Positions 7,738-15,705 of a stretch of 64,000 nt of DNA are shown piece after piece. The position numbers and the translations under genes are program-made. This DNA is from an uncultured Acetatifactor sp. (GTDB lineage Bacteria; Bacillota; Clostridia; Lachnospirales; Lachnospiraceae): the NCBI GenBank assembly GCA_910585015.1, contig CAJUCT010000003.1, positions 24,579 through 88,578 of the forward strand, written 5' to 3'. The notes beneath the pieces were generated by a model. That model saw nothing but the letters and a program-made list of their open reading frames with translations. It made no database searches and was not told where the DNA came from. The number at the start of each line of letters is the position of its first letter. Position 1 is the stretch's first letter.

Positions 7738-8719
7738 CCTGCTATCCAAATCGGCCAGGAGTCTGAAGATCGCTCTGGGGGCTGTGCTGGCCATTGCCCT
7801 GGCCAGTGCGTTGGGGCTGCAATATCCCACCACGGCGGGGATTATCACTATACTCAGCATCCAGGGCACCAAGCTGGAGACGCTTAAGACGGCGGGCAAG
7901 AGGGCGCTGGCCTTTCTCTGCGCGCTGGCGCTGGCAGGGCTGTGTTACGGGCTGCTGGGATACAGTGTGTGGGCTTTCGGAGTATACCTGTTTTTGTTTG
8001 TCCTGCTCTGTCTGGTGATGAGATGGCAGGAAGCCATTGCCATGGACTCGGTGCTGGTCAGCCATTTTTTGAGTCAGGGCGCTTTTTTTTCACTGTTGGG
8101 AAACGAGGCGCTGTTGTTCTGTGTCGGAACAGGGTTTGGCATCTTGGTAAACCTGCATCTGCGGAGCCGCAGGGAGCAGTTTACACTGGCCTCTGATAGG
8201 GTGGACCAGCAGATCAAGGGGATTCTGGGGGATATGGCACGGTGGCTGGCGCAGGAGGATAAATCCGCCGCGGCAGGCAGTAATGCGGTCAGCTGTCCTA
8301 TAGGCTGTGGAGAAAACTACTTTGACATGCTGTGGGAGGCGCTGGGACAGGCGGAAACCTGCGCCGTGGCCAACTATGGAAACGCGCCTTTTTCCAGAGA
8401 CACCTATGAACTGGATTATGTGCGGATGCGGCAGCAGCAGGCGGTGATTCTGCAGGCGGTCTATGACAATATCCGGGGGATTACCTATCTGCCCAGGCAG
8501 GCGGGACAGGTGGCAAAGCTGCTTAAACAGATTCAACAGGAATATCACCGCTATAACAACGTGGAGGGACTGCTTTCGCAGCTGCAGGCGCTGTTGGCGG
8601 ACATGCAGACCCAGGATCTGCCCCGGAGCCGGGAGGAGTTCGAGGCCCGGGCGGTGCTGTTTTACATTCTCAAGCAGCTGGAGGAGCTGCTTGAGGTTAA
8701 GAAGAGGTTCTGTGCCTGA
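7727..8719 (+). CDS. Aromatic acid exporter family (ArAE/DUF939, FUSC-like) membrane protein
   Basis: The N-terminal half (residues 10-150) is strongly hydrophobic with four to six membrane helices (SLKIALGAVLAIALASALGL, then repeated Leu/Ala-rich spans). It matches the ArAE_1/DUF939 family, including the early motif YPTTAGIITILSIQ. The C-terminal 170 residues are soluble and helical, as in DUF939 proteins. Family members are thought to export aromatic acids, but the substrate here cannot be read. The ATG at 7727 follows AAAGGAG and lies inside the end of the XRE gene, so the two are translationally coupled and may be functionally linked. Confidence 0.8.
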   Translation: MKNSLLSKSARSLKIALGAVLAIALASALGLQYPTTAGIITILSIQGTKLETLKTAGKRALAFLCALALAGLCYGLLGYSVWAFGVYLFLFVLLCLVMRWQEAIAMDSVLVSHFLSQGAFFSLLGNEALLFCVGTGFGILVNLHLRSRREQFTLASDRVDQQIKGILGDMARWLAQEDKSAAAGSNAVSCPIGCGENYFDMLWEALGQAETCAVANYGNAPFSRDTYELDYVRMRQQQAVILQAVYDNIRGITYLPRQAGQVAKLLKQIQQEYHRYNNVEGLLSQLQALLADMQTQDLPRSREEFEARAVLFYILKQLEELLEVKKRFCA

Positions 8720-8748
8720 TGTCCTTAAAATGCAGGAAAGAGGAGAAT

Positions 8749-9489
8749 ATGAAGCAGAATTACAGATTCATTATTATGTATGACGGCAGCAGGTACTATG
8801 GCTGGCAGCGGCAGCCGGACCACGATACGGTTCAGGGCAAGCTGGAGGCAGTGCTGGAGCGGCTGTGCGGCCAGCCGGTGGAGGTCATCGGCGCCGGGCG
8901 CACGGACGCCGGTGTTCATGCCCGCAGCATGGTGGCCAATGTGACCATGGATGTGGCCCTTGCCCCGGAGAAAATCATGGACTATCTGAACCGCTATCTG
9001 CCGGAGGATATCGCGGTCAGAGAAGTAAAGGCGGCAGGGCCCCGGTTCCACGCCAGATACAACGCCATCGGCAAGACATATTGCTATACCTGCTTTGACG
9101 GTCCGGTTAAGCCGGTTTTTGACCGCAAATATGTGTATGTGCTGGAGGAGTCCCCGGATATAGGGGTCATGCGGGAGGCGGCCCGGCTGCTCACGGGAGA
9201 GCACGATTTCCGCAATTTCTGTATGAATCCCCGGATGAAAAAATCCACGGTGCGGACGGTGGACCAGATCCGTATAGAGCGGGAGGGGGACTATATCCGC
9301 TTTACCTTTCACGGCACAGGCTTTCTGCAGAATATGGTGCGGATCATGGTGGGGACCCTGCTGGAGGTGGGATGGGGACATATGGGACAGGAGCAGGTGC
9401 AGGAGGCATTGCAATCCCGGGAGCGCCGGAAAGCTGGCCCCACGGCCCCGGCGCAAGGGCTGTGTCTGATGCAGGTAGACTATGACTGA
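8749..9489 (+). CDS. truA: tRNA pseudouridine(38-40) synthase TruA
   Basis: It isomerises uridines 38-40 in the anticodon arm of tRNAs. The catalytic aspartate is in GAGRTDAGVHA. YDGSRYYGWQRQP near the start and TGFLQNMVRIMVGTLLEVG near the end are standard TruA blocks. The start at 8749 has GAGGAG close upstream. An in-frame ATG at 8719, overlapping the stop of the previous gene, would add ten residues and cannot be excluded. Length (246 residues) is normal. Confidence 0.93.
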   Translation: MKQNYRFIIMYDGSRYYGWQRQPDHDTVQGKLEAVLERLCGQPVEVIGAGRTDAGVHARSMVANVTMDVALAPEKIMDYLNRYLPEDIAVREVKAAGPRFHARYNAIGKTYCYTCFDGPVKPVFDRKYVYVLEESPDIGVMREAARLLTGEHDFRNFCMNPRMKKSTVRTVDQIRIEREGDYIRFTFHGTGFLQNMVRIMVGTLLEVGWGHMGQEQVQEALQSRERRKAGPTAPAQGLCLMQVDYD

Positions 9490-9566
9490 GGAATGTGAAT
9501 GAGCCGGAGCGCTTGGCCTTGTTGCCAAGGGAATTTCCGGAGATTTACATAAGAAAAGCAGGGATG

Positions 9567-9745
9567 GGTACTGCCAGCGATATGCATGTAGAGGTAAGTT
9601 TGGATGTTTTACATCCAAATACGTATTAAGGGATATTGCAGGCGTAGCCAGCAATATCCACGAGGAGGAAGTTTGGAAGTGAAACTTCCAAATACGCATT
9701 AACGCAGTATCGCAGGCTCGGCCTGCGATATGCAGGAAAGAGGGA
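9567..9745 (+). repeat. Imperfect tandem array of palindromic units upstream of the CoA-transferase
   Basis: About two and a half units of roughly 73 bases follow one another. Each has a hairpin around GCRATAT (perfect stem at 9708-9717/9721-9730 in the last unit), then GAGG and AAGTTTGG with a second hairpin (TTTGGATG...CATCCAAA, TTTGGAAG...CTTCCAAA) and AAATACGYATTAA. The last copy runs straight into the AAGGGGG site of the next gene. The flanking stretch 9490-9566 holds only a weak TTGGC/GCCAA hairpin and no visible gene. Related pieces occur near 13767, 14824, 49445, 57810 and 62675. Confidence 0.7.
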
Positions 9746-9769
9746 AGTTTGGCTTTAAGGGGGCATGGT

Positions 9770-11113
9770 ATGTTACAGGACTTCACAATACAATATCGGC
9801 AAAAGCTGCGCACCCCCCAGGAGGCGGCAGCAGTTGTTAAAAGCGGGGACTGGGTGGACTACACTAGCTGCCTGGGTAAGCCTGTGCTGCTGGATCAGGC
9901 TCTGGCCCGGCGCAGGGACGAACTCTGGGACGTAAAAATCCGGGGGAATTTGATTGATGGTCCTATCCATGTGGCGGAGTGCGATGAGAGCCAGGAACAT
10001 TTTACCTATCACAGCTGGCACTGCTCCTCCTATGAACGGGGACTCTGCGACCGGGGGTTGTGCTACTATATTCCCATGGTGTTCCACAACAATGCGGCCT
10101 ACTATGAATTTTTTCTGGATGTGAATGTGGTCATGGTCAGCGTATCCCCCATGGACAAGCACGGGTACTTCAATTTTTCGGTGAACACCGGGGTGGCGGC
10201 CCCCATCGCCCGGATGGCGGATATCGTGATCGTGGAGGTCAACGAGCATATGCCCAAAATCCATGGGGGTTATGACGAGTGCATCCATATCTCGGAGGTG
10301 GACTATATCGTGGAGGGGCCTCATGTCCCCTTTGAGAGCAGCAGGCCCTTTGTGCCCAGGGAGGTGGACCGGCGGATTGCGGAACATATCATTCCCTATA
10401 TTGTGGATGGGGCAACCCTGCAGCTGGGCATCGGCAGTATGCCCAACGCCCTGGGGGAATTGATCGCACAGTCGGACTTGAACGATCTGGGGATGCACAC
10501 GGAGTTGTGCTCCGACGCATACCTCAGTATGTATCGGGCGGGCAAGCTGACCAACCGGAAAAAAAATATTGACAGGGGCAAGGGTGTCTTTGGCTGTGCC
10601 CTGGGCTCCCTGGAATTGTATGAATGGCTGGACGACAATCACGGCATAGCCGCCTATCCGCTGGAGTATGTGAACCGTCCCAGCGTAATTGCCCAGATTG
10701 ACAACATGGTGTCCATTAACAGTTGTGTGGCGGTGGACCTGTACGGCCAGGTGGCGGCAGAGAGCGCCGGGGCCAGGCAGATCAGCGGCACGGGCGGACA
10801 GCTGGACTTTTTGATCGGCGCCTCCGCATCCCGGGGCGGTAAAGCCTTTATCTGCATGAGTTCCGTACATACGGATCGCCACGGGGGAAAGCACTCTCGG
10901 ATCAAGCCCCAGTTTGACGGGGACATTATTACCTCTCCCCGCAGCCAGGTGTATTTCCTGGCCACGGAGTACGGTGTTATCAACCTGGAGGGTCGCTCCA
11001 CCTGGGAGCGGGCGGAGGCGCTGATCTCCATCGCCCACCCGGACTTTCGGGATATGCTGGTTCGGGAGGCCCAGGAGAGAAAGATCTGGCGTCGATCCAA
11101 TAAGAGAGGGTAG
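9770..11113 (+). CDS. Acyl-CoA:acetate CoA-transferase, butyryl-CoA/4-hydroxybutyrate type
   Basis: It is predicted to move CoA from a short acyl-CoA, probably butyryl- or 4-hydroxybutyryl-CoA, to acetate, the last step of butyrate formation in many gut Firmicutes. The whole length matches this acetyl-CoA hydrolase/transferase branch: KSGDWVDY at the start, LQLGIGSMPNALGELI, the glutamate expected to form the CoA thioester in GMHTEL (residue 245), GQVAAESAG, SGTGGQLDF and the end motif AHPDFRD. The start at 9770 has AAGGGGG seven bases upstream; a TTG at 9749 is less likely. It is not next to other butyrate genes, and substrate specificity is not proven by sequence. Confidence 0.85.
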   Translation: MLQDFTIQYRQKLRTPQEAAAVVKSGDWVDYTSCLGKPVLLDQALARRRDELWDVKIRGNLIDGPIHVAECDESQEHFTYHSWHCSSYERGLCDRGLCYYIPMVFHNNAAYYEFFLDVNVVMVSVSPMDKHGYFNFSVNTGVAAPIARMADIVIVEVNEHMPKIHGGYDECIHISEVDYIVEGPHVPFESSRPFVPREVDRRIAEHIIPYIVDGATLQLGIGSMPNALGELIAQSDLNDLGMHTELCSDAYLSMYRAGKLTNRKKNIDRGKGVFGCALGSLELYEWLDDNHGIAAYPLEYVNRPSVIAQIDNMVSINSCVAVDLYGQVAAESAGARQISGTGGQLDFLIGASASRGGKAFICMSSVHTDRHGGKHSRIKPQFDGDIITSPRSQVYFLATEYGVINLEGRSTWERAEALISIAHPDFRDMLVREAQERKIWRRSNKRG

Positions 11114-11152
11114 AAAATGCCCTGACTTCTTATTCCTTTATTGGCAGGAACA

Positions 11153-11161
11153 TGCTATAAT
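11153..11161 (+). promoter_or_regulatory. Extended -10 promoter upstream of the Uma2 gene
   Basis: TGCTATAAT is an extended -10 element (TGn plus TATAAT) without a convincing -35. It would give a leader of about 90 bases containing a small ACCGC-ATAA-GCGGT hairpin (about 11171-11185). Confidence 0.5.
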
Positions 11162-11260
11162 CCAGTCAGCAACCGCATAAGCGGTGTCTGGAAGAATTTC
11201 ATGCCATGGCAGGAATTGTTTTTTAGTCGTTTGCCATAATGAAGAGAAGGATGTGACGAT

Positions 11261-11815
11261 ATGGGATTAGCGGAATTTGAGCGAAAGAAGAACGAGAAAA
11301 TTGACGGGGTGATTTACCATATGTCACCATCGCCCGGATATGCGCATTTTATTATCAATGGAAATATTTATATGGCCATAAAGCAGGGGTTAAAGGGAAG
11401 CGTATGTACTGTTTCTATGGAGAATATGGATTTTAAATACCATCCGGAAGAAAATGATGACTATTTGTGTCCGGACATTATGATCATTTGTGACAGAAAG
11501 CGATTGAAGGGCGGAGCCTACAGCGGTGTCCCTAAATTTATTGCAGAGACGTTGAGTCATTCAACTACAAAACGTGACAAAACCATAAAAAAAGATATTT
11601 ACGAGAAGGCCGGGGTAGAAGAGTATTGGATCGTTTCTCCGCAGGGTTCTGTAGAAATTTACTATTTGGAAGAGGGTAAATATATTCTGGAACAAAATTA
11701 CATGTTGCAGGATGATAAGGAAGACGACGACTATAATGCGGAGACAGAAATATGTCTGAAGGCATTTCCGCAGATTAGGATGTCTCTGGGGGAAATTTTC
11801 GAGGGCGTGGAATAA
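11261..11815 (+). CDS. Uma2-family PD-(D/E)XK protein (DUF820)
   Basis: The putative nuclease core is complete: D in CPDIMIICD, E in FIAETLSHST, and lysine in KKDIYEKAGV, followed by the family signature EYWIVSP. These residues match the PD-(D/E)XK metal site of the Uma2 family, which is abundant in cyanobacteria and scattered through Firmicutes with mostly unknown roles. The 184-residue length is typical. It appears monocistronic and is AT-richer than its neighbours, consistent with acquisition. No partner protein or target site is visible. Confidence 0.85.
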   Translation: MGLAEFERKKNEKIDGVIYHMSPSPGYAHFIINGNIYMAIKQGLKGSVCTVSMENMDFKYHPEENDDYLCPDIMIICDRKRLKGGAYSGVPKFIAETLSHSTTKRDKTIKKDIYEKAGVEEYWIVSPQGSVEIYYLEEGKYILEQNYMLQDDKEDDDYNAETEICLKAFPQIRMSLGEIFEGVE

Positions 11816-11954
11816 TTGACGCGGGAGGTTAAGCGCTTAAGGGAGCAGCAGAATACAGAACTCCGGTAGTGGGCTGGATTCATTCTGTCATTGAATTGTT
11901 GATGGAACTGTGATAATATGGAACTGTATGAACGGACAGGAGGATGATACTGCT

Positions 11955-12890
11955 ATGTCCAAAAGGAACAGGCAATATGTGGCGGTGGGGGCATTCCTAT
12001 TGATTTTTGGGGGATTGCTGGCGCTGGCCACGATTTATGATTTACAGATAAGCTTTCTGCTGGCGTCGCCCAATCTGATTCCCGGCAGATATTTTTCCAC
12101 CAGTTTTCCCTGTAATCTGGTGGAGGTGGTGGCCATGGCGCCCATATGGGGCTTTGCCACTTTTGCCGCCTCCATCCTGGTGGTCTATCTTCACCACAGG
12201 GGAGGAGCGGCAAGGGGACTTGCGTTGATATTCTTTGGTCTGTCCGTGTTTGCGGGAAGTTCTTTCCTGAGAGATATGATGAAGTACCTGCTCCAGATCC
12301 TGAACAGAGAAGAAGTGATGAAGCAGGTATGGTTTAAAGTGGCAATGACAGCCTTTGGTCTGGTGACTACAGTGTTGATTCTGACGCTGGCCGGCGGGTG
12401 GATTCAGGACCATATGAGGCAGATGCTGCCTTTTGCGCTGGCGATTATCTGTTCATGCTGCTGTTTTCTATTTGTGGAACTTATCAAGAATCCTGTGGGG
12501 AGGATGCGCTTCAGGGCCATGCATTATGTAGGAGATTATTCCTATTATACTCCCTGGTACCAGGTGAGCAGCGCCAGGCAGATGCTGGGAAGTCTGGGCC
12601 TTGACCGGGATTATTTTAAATCCTTTCCCTCCGGCCATACCTTTTCGGGTTCCATGGCTTATCTGGTGATCCTTCTGCCGGATCTGTTTGAGAGACTACA
12701 GACCAGAAAGTGGCGGATGTTGTCCTATGTGGTTCCCATCACCTACACAGGCATGGTGGCATTTTTCCGGGTGGCAGCCGGCGCCCATTTTTTCAGCGAC
12801 GTGCTGGTGGGCGGAACTATGGGCTTTTTGGCGGTTCAATTTTTCCGATGGCTCTTTCTGTATCGGCTTCGAAGAAAATTTTGGTCCTAA
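11955..12890 (+). CDS. PAP2-family membrane phosphatase
   Basis: This is an integral membrane lipid phosphatase-like protein with several hydrophobic helices. The conserved PAP2 sites are visible near the end: FPSGHTFSGSMA with its histidine, then RVAAGAHFFSDV with the Arg, His and Asp of the third motif. The likely substrate is undecaprenyl pyrophosphate or a phosphatidate-type lipid; this cannot be decided. The ATG at 11955 follows AGGAGG by 11 bases; in-frame upstream ATGs at 11910 and 11928 precede that site. The 139 bases upstream hold nothing recognisable. Confidence 0.85.
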   Translation: MSKRNRQYVAVGAFLLIFGGLLALATIYDLQISFLLASPNLIPGRYFSTSFPCNLVEVVAMAPIWGFATFAASILVVYLHHRGGAARGLALIFFGLSVFAGSSFLRDMMKYLLQILNREEVMKQVWFKVAMTAFGLVTTVLILTLAGGWIQDHMRQMLPFALAIICSCCCFLFVELIKNPVGRMRFRAMHYVGDYSYYTPWYQVSSARQMLGSLGLDRDYFKSFPSGHTFSGSMAYLVILLPDLFERLQTRKWRMLSYVVPITYTGMVAFFRVAAGAHFFSDVLVGGTMGFLAVQFFRWLFLYRLRRKFWS

Positions 12891-13006
12891 TTTCCTATTT
12901 TTATACAAAAAAATATTTTCTTTTGTAGAATTTAGTGATATACTGGTTCTGGGAAAGTAGATTTTTCCCAGAGGGAATACGAAAGGCTAAAGCAAGGTAA
13001 AATTTT

Positions 13007-13300
13007 ATGATAGGTTTGATAAACTTGATGGAAGAAACAGTACTGAACAAGATTGACCAGTTGCTGCCCAATACGGACTACTGTAAGTGTGACAGCTGCC
13101 GGATGGATATAGCTACTTATGCTTTAAATCGCCTTCCAGCGCAATATGTGCAGTCGATCAAAGGAAAGGTGCTGTATCGTTTTGCGTCAAGCCAGGTACA
13201 AAATGATATTGAAGTTACGGTGGCTGTTAGCAAGGCAATCGAGGTTGTAGGGAAAGCGCCTCATAAAAATGTAAATTTTGTGGAAGAAAAAAGGTCATAA
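13007..13300 (+). CDS. ComFB-family protein
   Basis: This 97-residue protein matches the late-competence ComFB family: an early NLMEETVLNKID helix, the cysteine cluster CKCDSC, then DIATYALNRLPAQYV. In cyanobacteria ComFB-domain proteins have been reported to bind cyclic di-GMP. The same window encodes a PilZ cyclic di-GMP effector (53794-54534), so a second-messenger role is possible, but this is inference. No competence machinery is seen nearby. Confidence 0.85.
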   Translation: MIGLINLMEETVLNKIDQLLPNTDYCKCDSCRMDIATYALNRLPAQYVQSIKGKVLYRFASSQVQNDIEVTVAVSKAIEVVGKAPHKNVNFVEEKRS

Positions 13301-13316
13301 TCTGCGGAAGTAATAC

Positions 13317-13397
13317 AGGACCCTATCGAAAGCGCAGGGCGTACTATGCAGTTCATGCTGTATATACGTCCTATATTTTGCTGTTGATAGGGTTCTC
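13317..13397 (+). terminator. Large stem-loop with U-rich tail after comFB
   Basis: ACCCTATC (13319-13326) pairs with GATAGGGT (13386-13393), followed by TCTCTTTTTC. Inside is a second long hairpin: AGGGCGTA and TATGCAG pair with CTGTATA and TACGTCCT around a six-base loop. A terminator is the simplest reading, but it is larger than usual and could be a structured RNA. Confidence 0.5.
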
Positions 13398-13714
13398 TTT
13401 TTCATTATAATAAAACAAATGTTTTAGATGACCATAGACCAGATGCTGGTGTATATTCCCCAGTTAAGCCGCCGCAAAGACAAACGTTTTAGGTATAGGT
13501 TTATGGTTGATTTTCTCCTAATAATATGACACAGGCGGCGAAAACCTTTGGCGGGTGTTCGGAAGGACGATTCGTCATGCGGCGGAGGTATTCGGTTACA
13601 GGCTGCAGAGAAAGGCTGTTGCGGAGAGGGGCATCCCCTTGAGGCGGCAGCTTTTTTCGCGTACTTTTTTGTGGCAACATACCTGACAAAAAGGGCAGCT
13701 TACCGCTTTACCGC
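13398..13714 (+). other. Unassigned intergenic stretch with a terminator-like hairpin
   Basis: No convincing coding region lies here. Short open frames on both strands lack ribosome sites and have unnatural composition. A hairpin with AAAGGCTG (13611-13618) and CGGCAGCTTT, an inner GGGG-CAT-CCCC loop and a run of six T (13652-13657) looks like an intrinsic terminator. The GC-rich 13530-13650 stretch in front of it could be a small RNA. I could not match it to 6S, SRP, RNase P or tmRNA. Confidence 0.4.
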
Positions 13715-13742
13715 TTGCGTACACCGAAATATTTGATAGAAT
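13715..13742 (+). promoter_or_regulatory. Sigma-A-type promoter of the LytTR-ABC operon
   Basis: TTGCGT (13715-13720) and TAGAAT (13737-13742) are 16 bases apart, about 100 bases before the LytTR gene. The leader carries a copy of the dispersed repeat (AAATACTGATTAACGCAGT at 13765-13783, then GTTATGCGGGAAGGAGG), so the repeat supplies the ribosome site. Confidence 0.55.
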
Positions 13743-13844
13743 GGATAGCGAGACAGGGGCATTCAAATACTGATTAACGCAGTAACGCAGGCACAGCAGG
13801 AGTTTGGCATAGGCAAACTTCTGTTATGCGGGAAGGAGGAAAAC

Positions 13845-14291
13845 TTGCAAGTCAATATTGAAATCGACGATGGGCAGGAGGATGTGGCCGTCACCATAAA
13901 ATGCGGGGAAAGGTCAGCCTATGTAGACAGGCTGGTGGCGGCTATATACATGGTTGACCGCCAGATCACGGTCACCCGCAGCGGGTATGCGCTGCCGCTG
14001 GATCTGGAGAAAGTTCTGTATGTGGAATCGGTGGATGGCAGATGTTTTGTCTATACCCAGGAGGAGGTCTATGAGACCGGCAGCAGACTGTATGAACTGG
14101 AACAGCAGCTTGGACAGTATCTGTTCGTCCGGGCCAATAAGGCAAGTATTGTCAATCTGAAAAAAATTGAGTCCATCAGGACCTATGTGAACAGACGGCT
14201 GCTGCTTAAAATGGAAAATGGAGAACAGTTGATTGCCTCCAGGCAGTATGCGGAAAATATCAAGGGACTGCTTGGGATAAGTAAGCACTAA
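13845..14291 (+). CDS. Stand-alone LytTR-domain transcription regulator
   Basis: The C-terminal 95 residues are a LytTR DNA-binding domain (LEKVLYVESVDGRCFVYT, FVRANKASIVNLKKIESI), as in AgrA-type regulators, but there is no receiver domain. The first 45 residues are a short N-terminal segment typical of LytTR/DUF3021 systems. Translation starts at TTG, with GGAAGGAGG placed ideally and no better ATG. The next gene is a DUF3021 membrane protein, followed by an ABC exporter. In similar pairs the membrane protein restrains the LytTR regulator; here that is inferred from context. Confidence 0.9.
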   Translation: MQVNIEIDDGQEDVAVTIKCGERSAYVDRLVAAIYMVDRQITVTRSGYALPLDLEKVLYVESVDGRCFVYTQEEVYETGSRLYELEQQLGQYLFVRANKASIVNLKKIESIRTYVNRRLLLKMENGEQLIASRQYAENIKGLLGISKH

Positions 14292-14324
14292 GGGCATATT
14301 TAAATATGAAGAAAGAGGAAATAT

Positions 14325-14816
14325 ATGGAAGAGAGAAAACATCTATTGACATATGTGGAACAGGTTTTCATGATTCTGGGGATAAGCCTGCTTGCCGTCA
14401 CATTGATCTGTGCCGCTGTGGGGGAGGAGGCCCGGGAATATTCTACCATGTTCGCGCTGGGGGCCGAGGGCATTCCCATCCATACCATAGGGGAGTATCT
14501 GCTGTCCTCTGTATGCATCACGACGCTGCGGTTTGTCTTTTTTACGGATACCTTTATCAAGAGGTGGTCCCTGGCGGGGAGGACTGCGGGTATGTTGGGG
14601 GCCGTGACCGTGCTGAGCGGAGGACTGGCTTACCTGTTTGGATGGTTCCCCGTGGATGACCCCAAGTGCTGGGTTGCCTTTTTTATCAGTTTTGGAATCT
14701 GCTTCCTGAGCAGCGCAGCGCTGTCTGTCAGAAGAGAGCAGGCGGAGAACCGACGGCTGGAGGCGGCGCTGCGGCGGATGAAGGAATCGGAGGAAGTTAC
14801 GGAACCTGGCCGATAA
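14325..14816 (+). CDS. DUF3021 family membrane protein
   Basis: Four hydrophobic helices are evident (about residues 12-31, 50-75, 85-105 and 118-135), followed by a charged tail (RREQAENRRLEAALRRMK). DUF3021 proteins are almost always encoded beside LytTR regulators, as here, and are thought to act as their membrane-bound partner. The gene begins 33 bases after the LytTR stop, with GAAAGAGGAA upstream. The function is inferred from this pairing, not from a motif. Confidence 0.85.
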   Translation: MEERKHLLTYVEQVFMILGISLLAVTLICAAVGEEAREYSTMFALGAEGIPIHTIGEYLLSSVCITTLRFVFFTDTFIKRWSLAGRTAGMLGAVTVLSGGLAYLFGWFPVDDPKCWVAFFISFGICFLSSAALSVRREQAENRRLEAALRRMKESEEVTEPGR

Positions 14817-14868
14817 GCAACAGGCGATATGCATAATTCAAAAGCAACGCAAAAATAAGGAGGCAAAT

Positions 14869-15705
14869 ATGGCGGCATTGATACAGGCGGAACATATTAC
14901 CCATTCTTTTGGGGACAAAAAGATTATAGAAGATATTTCTTTCATGGTGGAAAAAGGGGAGGTGATTGGCCTTCTAGGCCCTTCCGGCGCAGGAAAAACC
15001 ACTCTGGTGAACATTTTGACAGGGCAGCTTAAGGCCGCCGGGGGAAGCGTTCGGATATGTGGCGGTGAAGACGGGAAAAAACCGGAGACCGGCATCATGA
15101 TGGACAGCTTCGGGCTTTATGAGAGGTTGTCAGTGTGGGAGAATCTGCGCATCTTCGCAGACATTTACCGGGTGTCTAAGGAGAGGATTGAAAAGCTGCT
15201 GGATCGAACACAGCTGCGCCCGGCCAGGAACACGGCGGTGAGCAAACTGTCCAAGGGCATGAGGGGAAGGGTAAATCTGTGCAGGGCGCTGCTAAAGGAT
15301 GCGGACATTCTATATCTGGACGAACCTACCTCGGGCCTGGACCCTGCCACCACATGGAAGATCCACCAATTGATCGGGGAGGAGCGCGAAGCGGGAACCA
15401 CCGTTTTCCTCACCACTCACAATATGCATGAGGCGGAAACCCTGTGCGACAGGGTCATGCTGCTGAACCAGGGAAAGATTGTGGAGCAGGGAGTTCCCAG
15501 GGACATCTGTACCAGACACAACTCCCGGAGGGAGATTGAAGTGACCCTGCAGGGCGGGGAGAGACATGTGCTCCCCAATGCCCGGGAGAGCGAGAAGATA
15601 CTGTCCGAATGGATCAGGGCGGAGAAGATACTGTCCATACATTCTTCCGAGCCGGATCTGGAAAAAGTTTTTCTGGGCATCACTGGAAGGAGGCTTAGCG
15701 ACTGA
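14869..15705 (+). CDS. ABC transporter ATP-binding protein
   Basis: This is the nucleotide-binding subunit of a BcrA/DrrA-type exporter. Walker A is GPSGAGKTT, the signature motif is the variant LSKGM, Walker B is ILYLDEPTSGLDP, and the H-loop histidine is in TTHNMHEAE. The C-terminal extension is usual for this group. A GCGATATGC repeat core lies 37 bases upstream and AAGGAGG precedes the ATG. Its stop overlaps the start of the permease by one base, so the two subunits are coupled. The substrate is unknown; drugs, peptides or lipids are typical. Confidence 0.93.
   Translation: MAALIQAEHITHSFGDKKIIEDISFMVEKGEVIGLLGPSGAGKTTLVNILTGQLKAAGGSVRICGGEDGKKPETGIMMDSFGLYERLSVWENLRIFADIYRVSKERIEKLLDRTQLRPARNTAVSKLSKGMRGRVNLCRALLKDADILYLDEPTSGLDPATTWKIHQLIGEEREAGTTVFLTTHNMHEAETLCDRVMLLNQGKIVEQGVPRDICTRHNSRREIEVTLQGGERHVLPNARESEKILSEWIRAEKILSIHSSEPDLEKVFLGITGRRLSD

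Noticed and set aside
13530..13657. 6S, SRP, RNase P or tmRNA gene
   Set aside because: None of the conserved cores I know for these RNAs is present.
13548..13736. Short open frame in the intergenic region before the LytTR operon
   Set aside because: No ribosome site at its first codon, odd composition, and it overlaps the terminator-like hairpin and the LytTR promoter.
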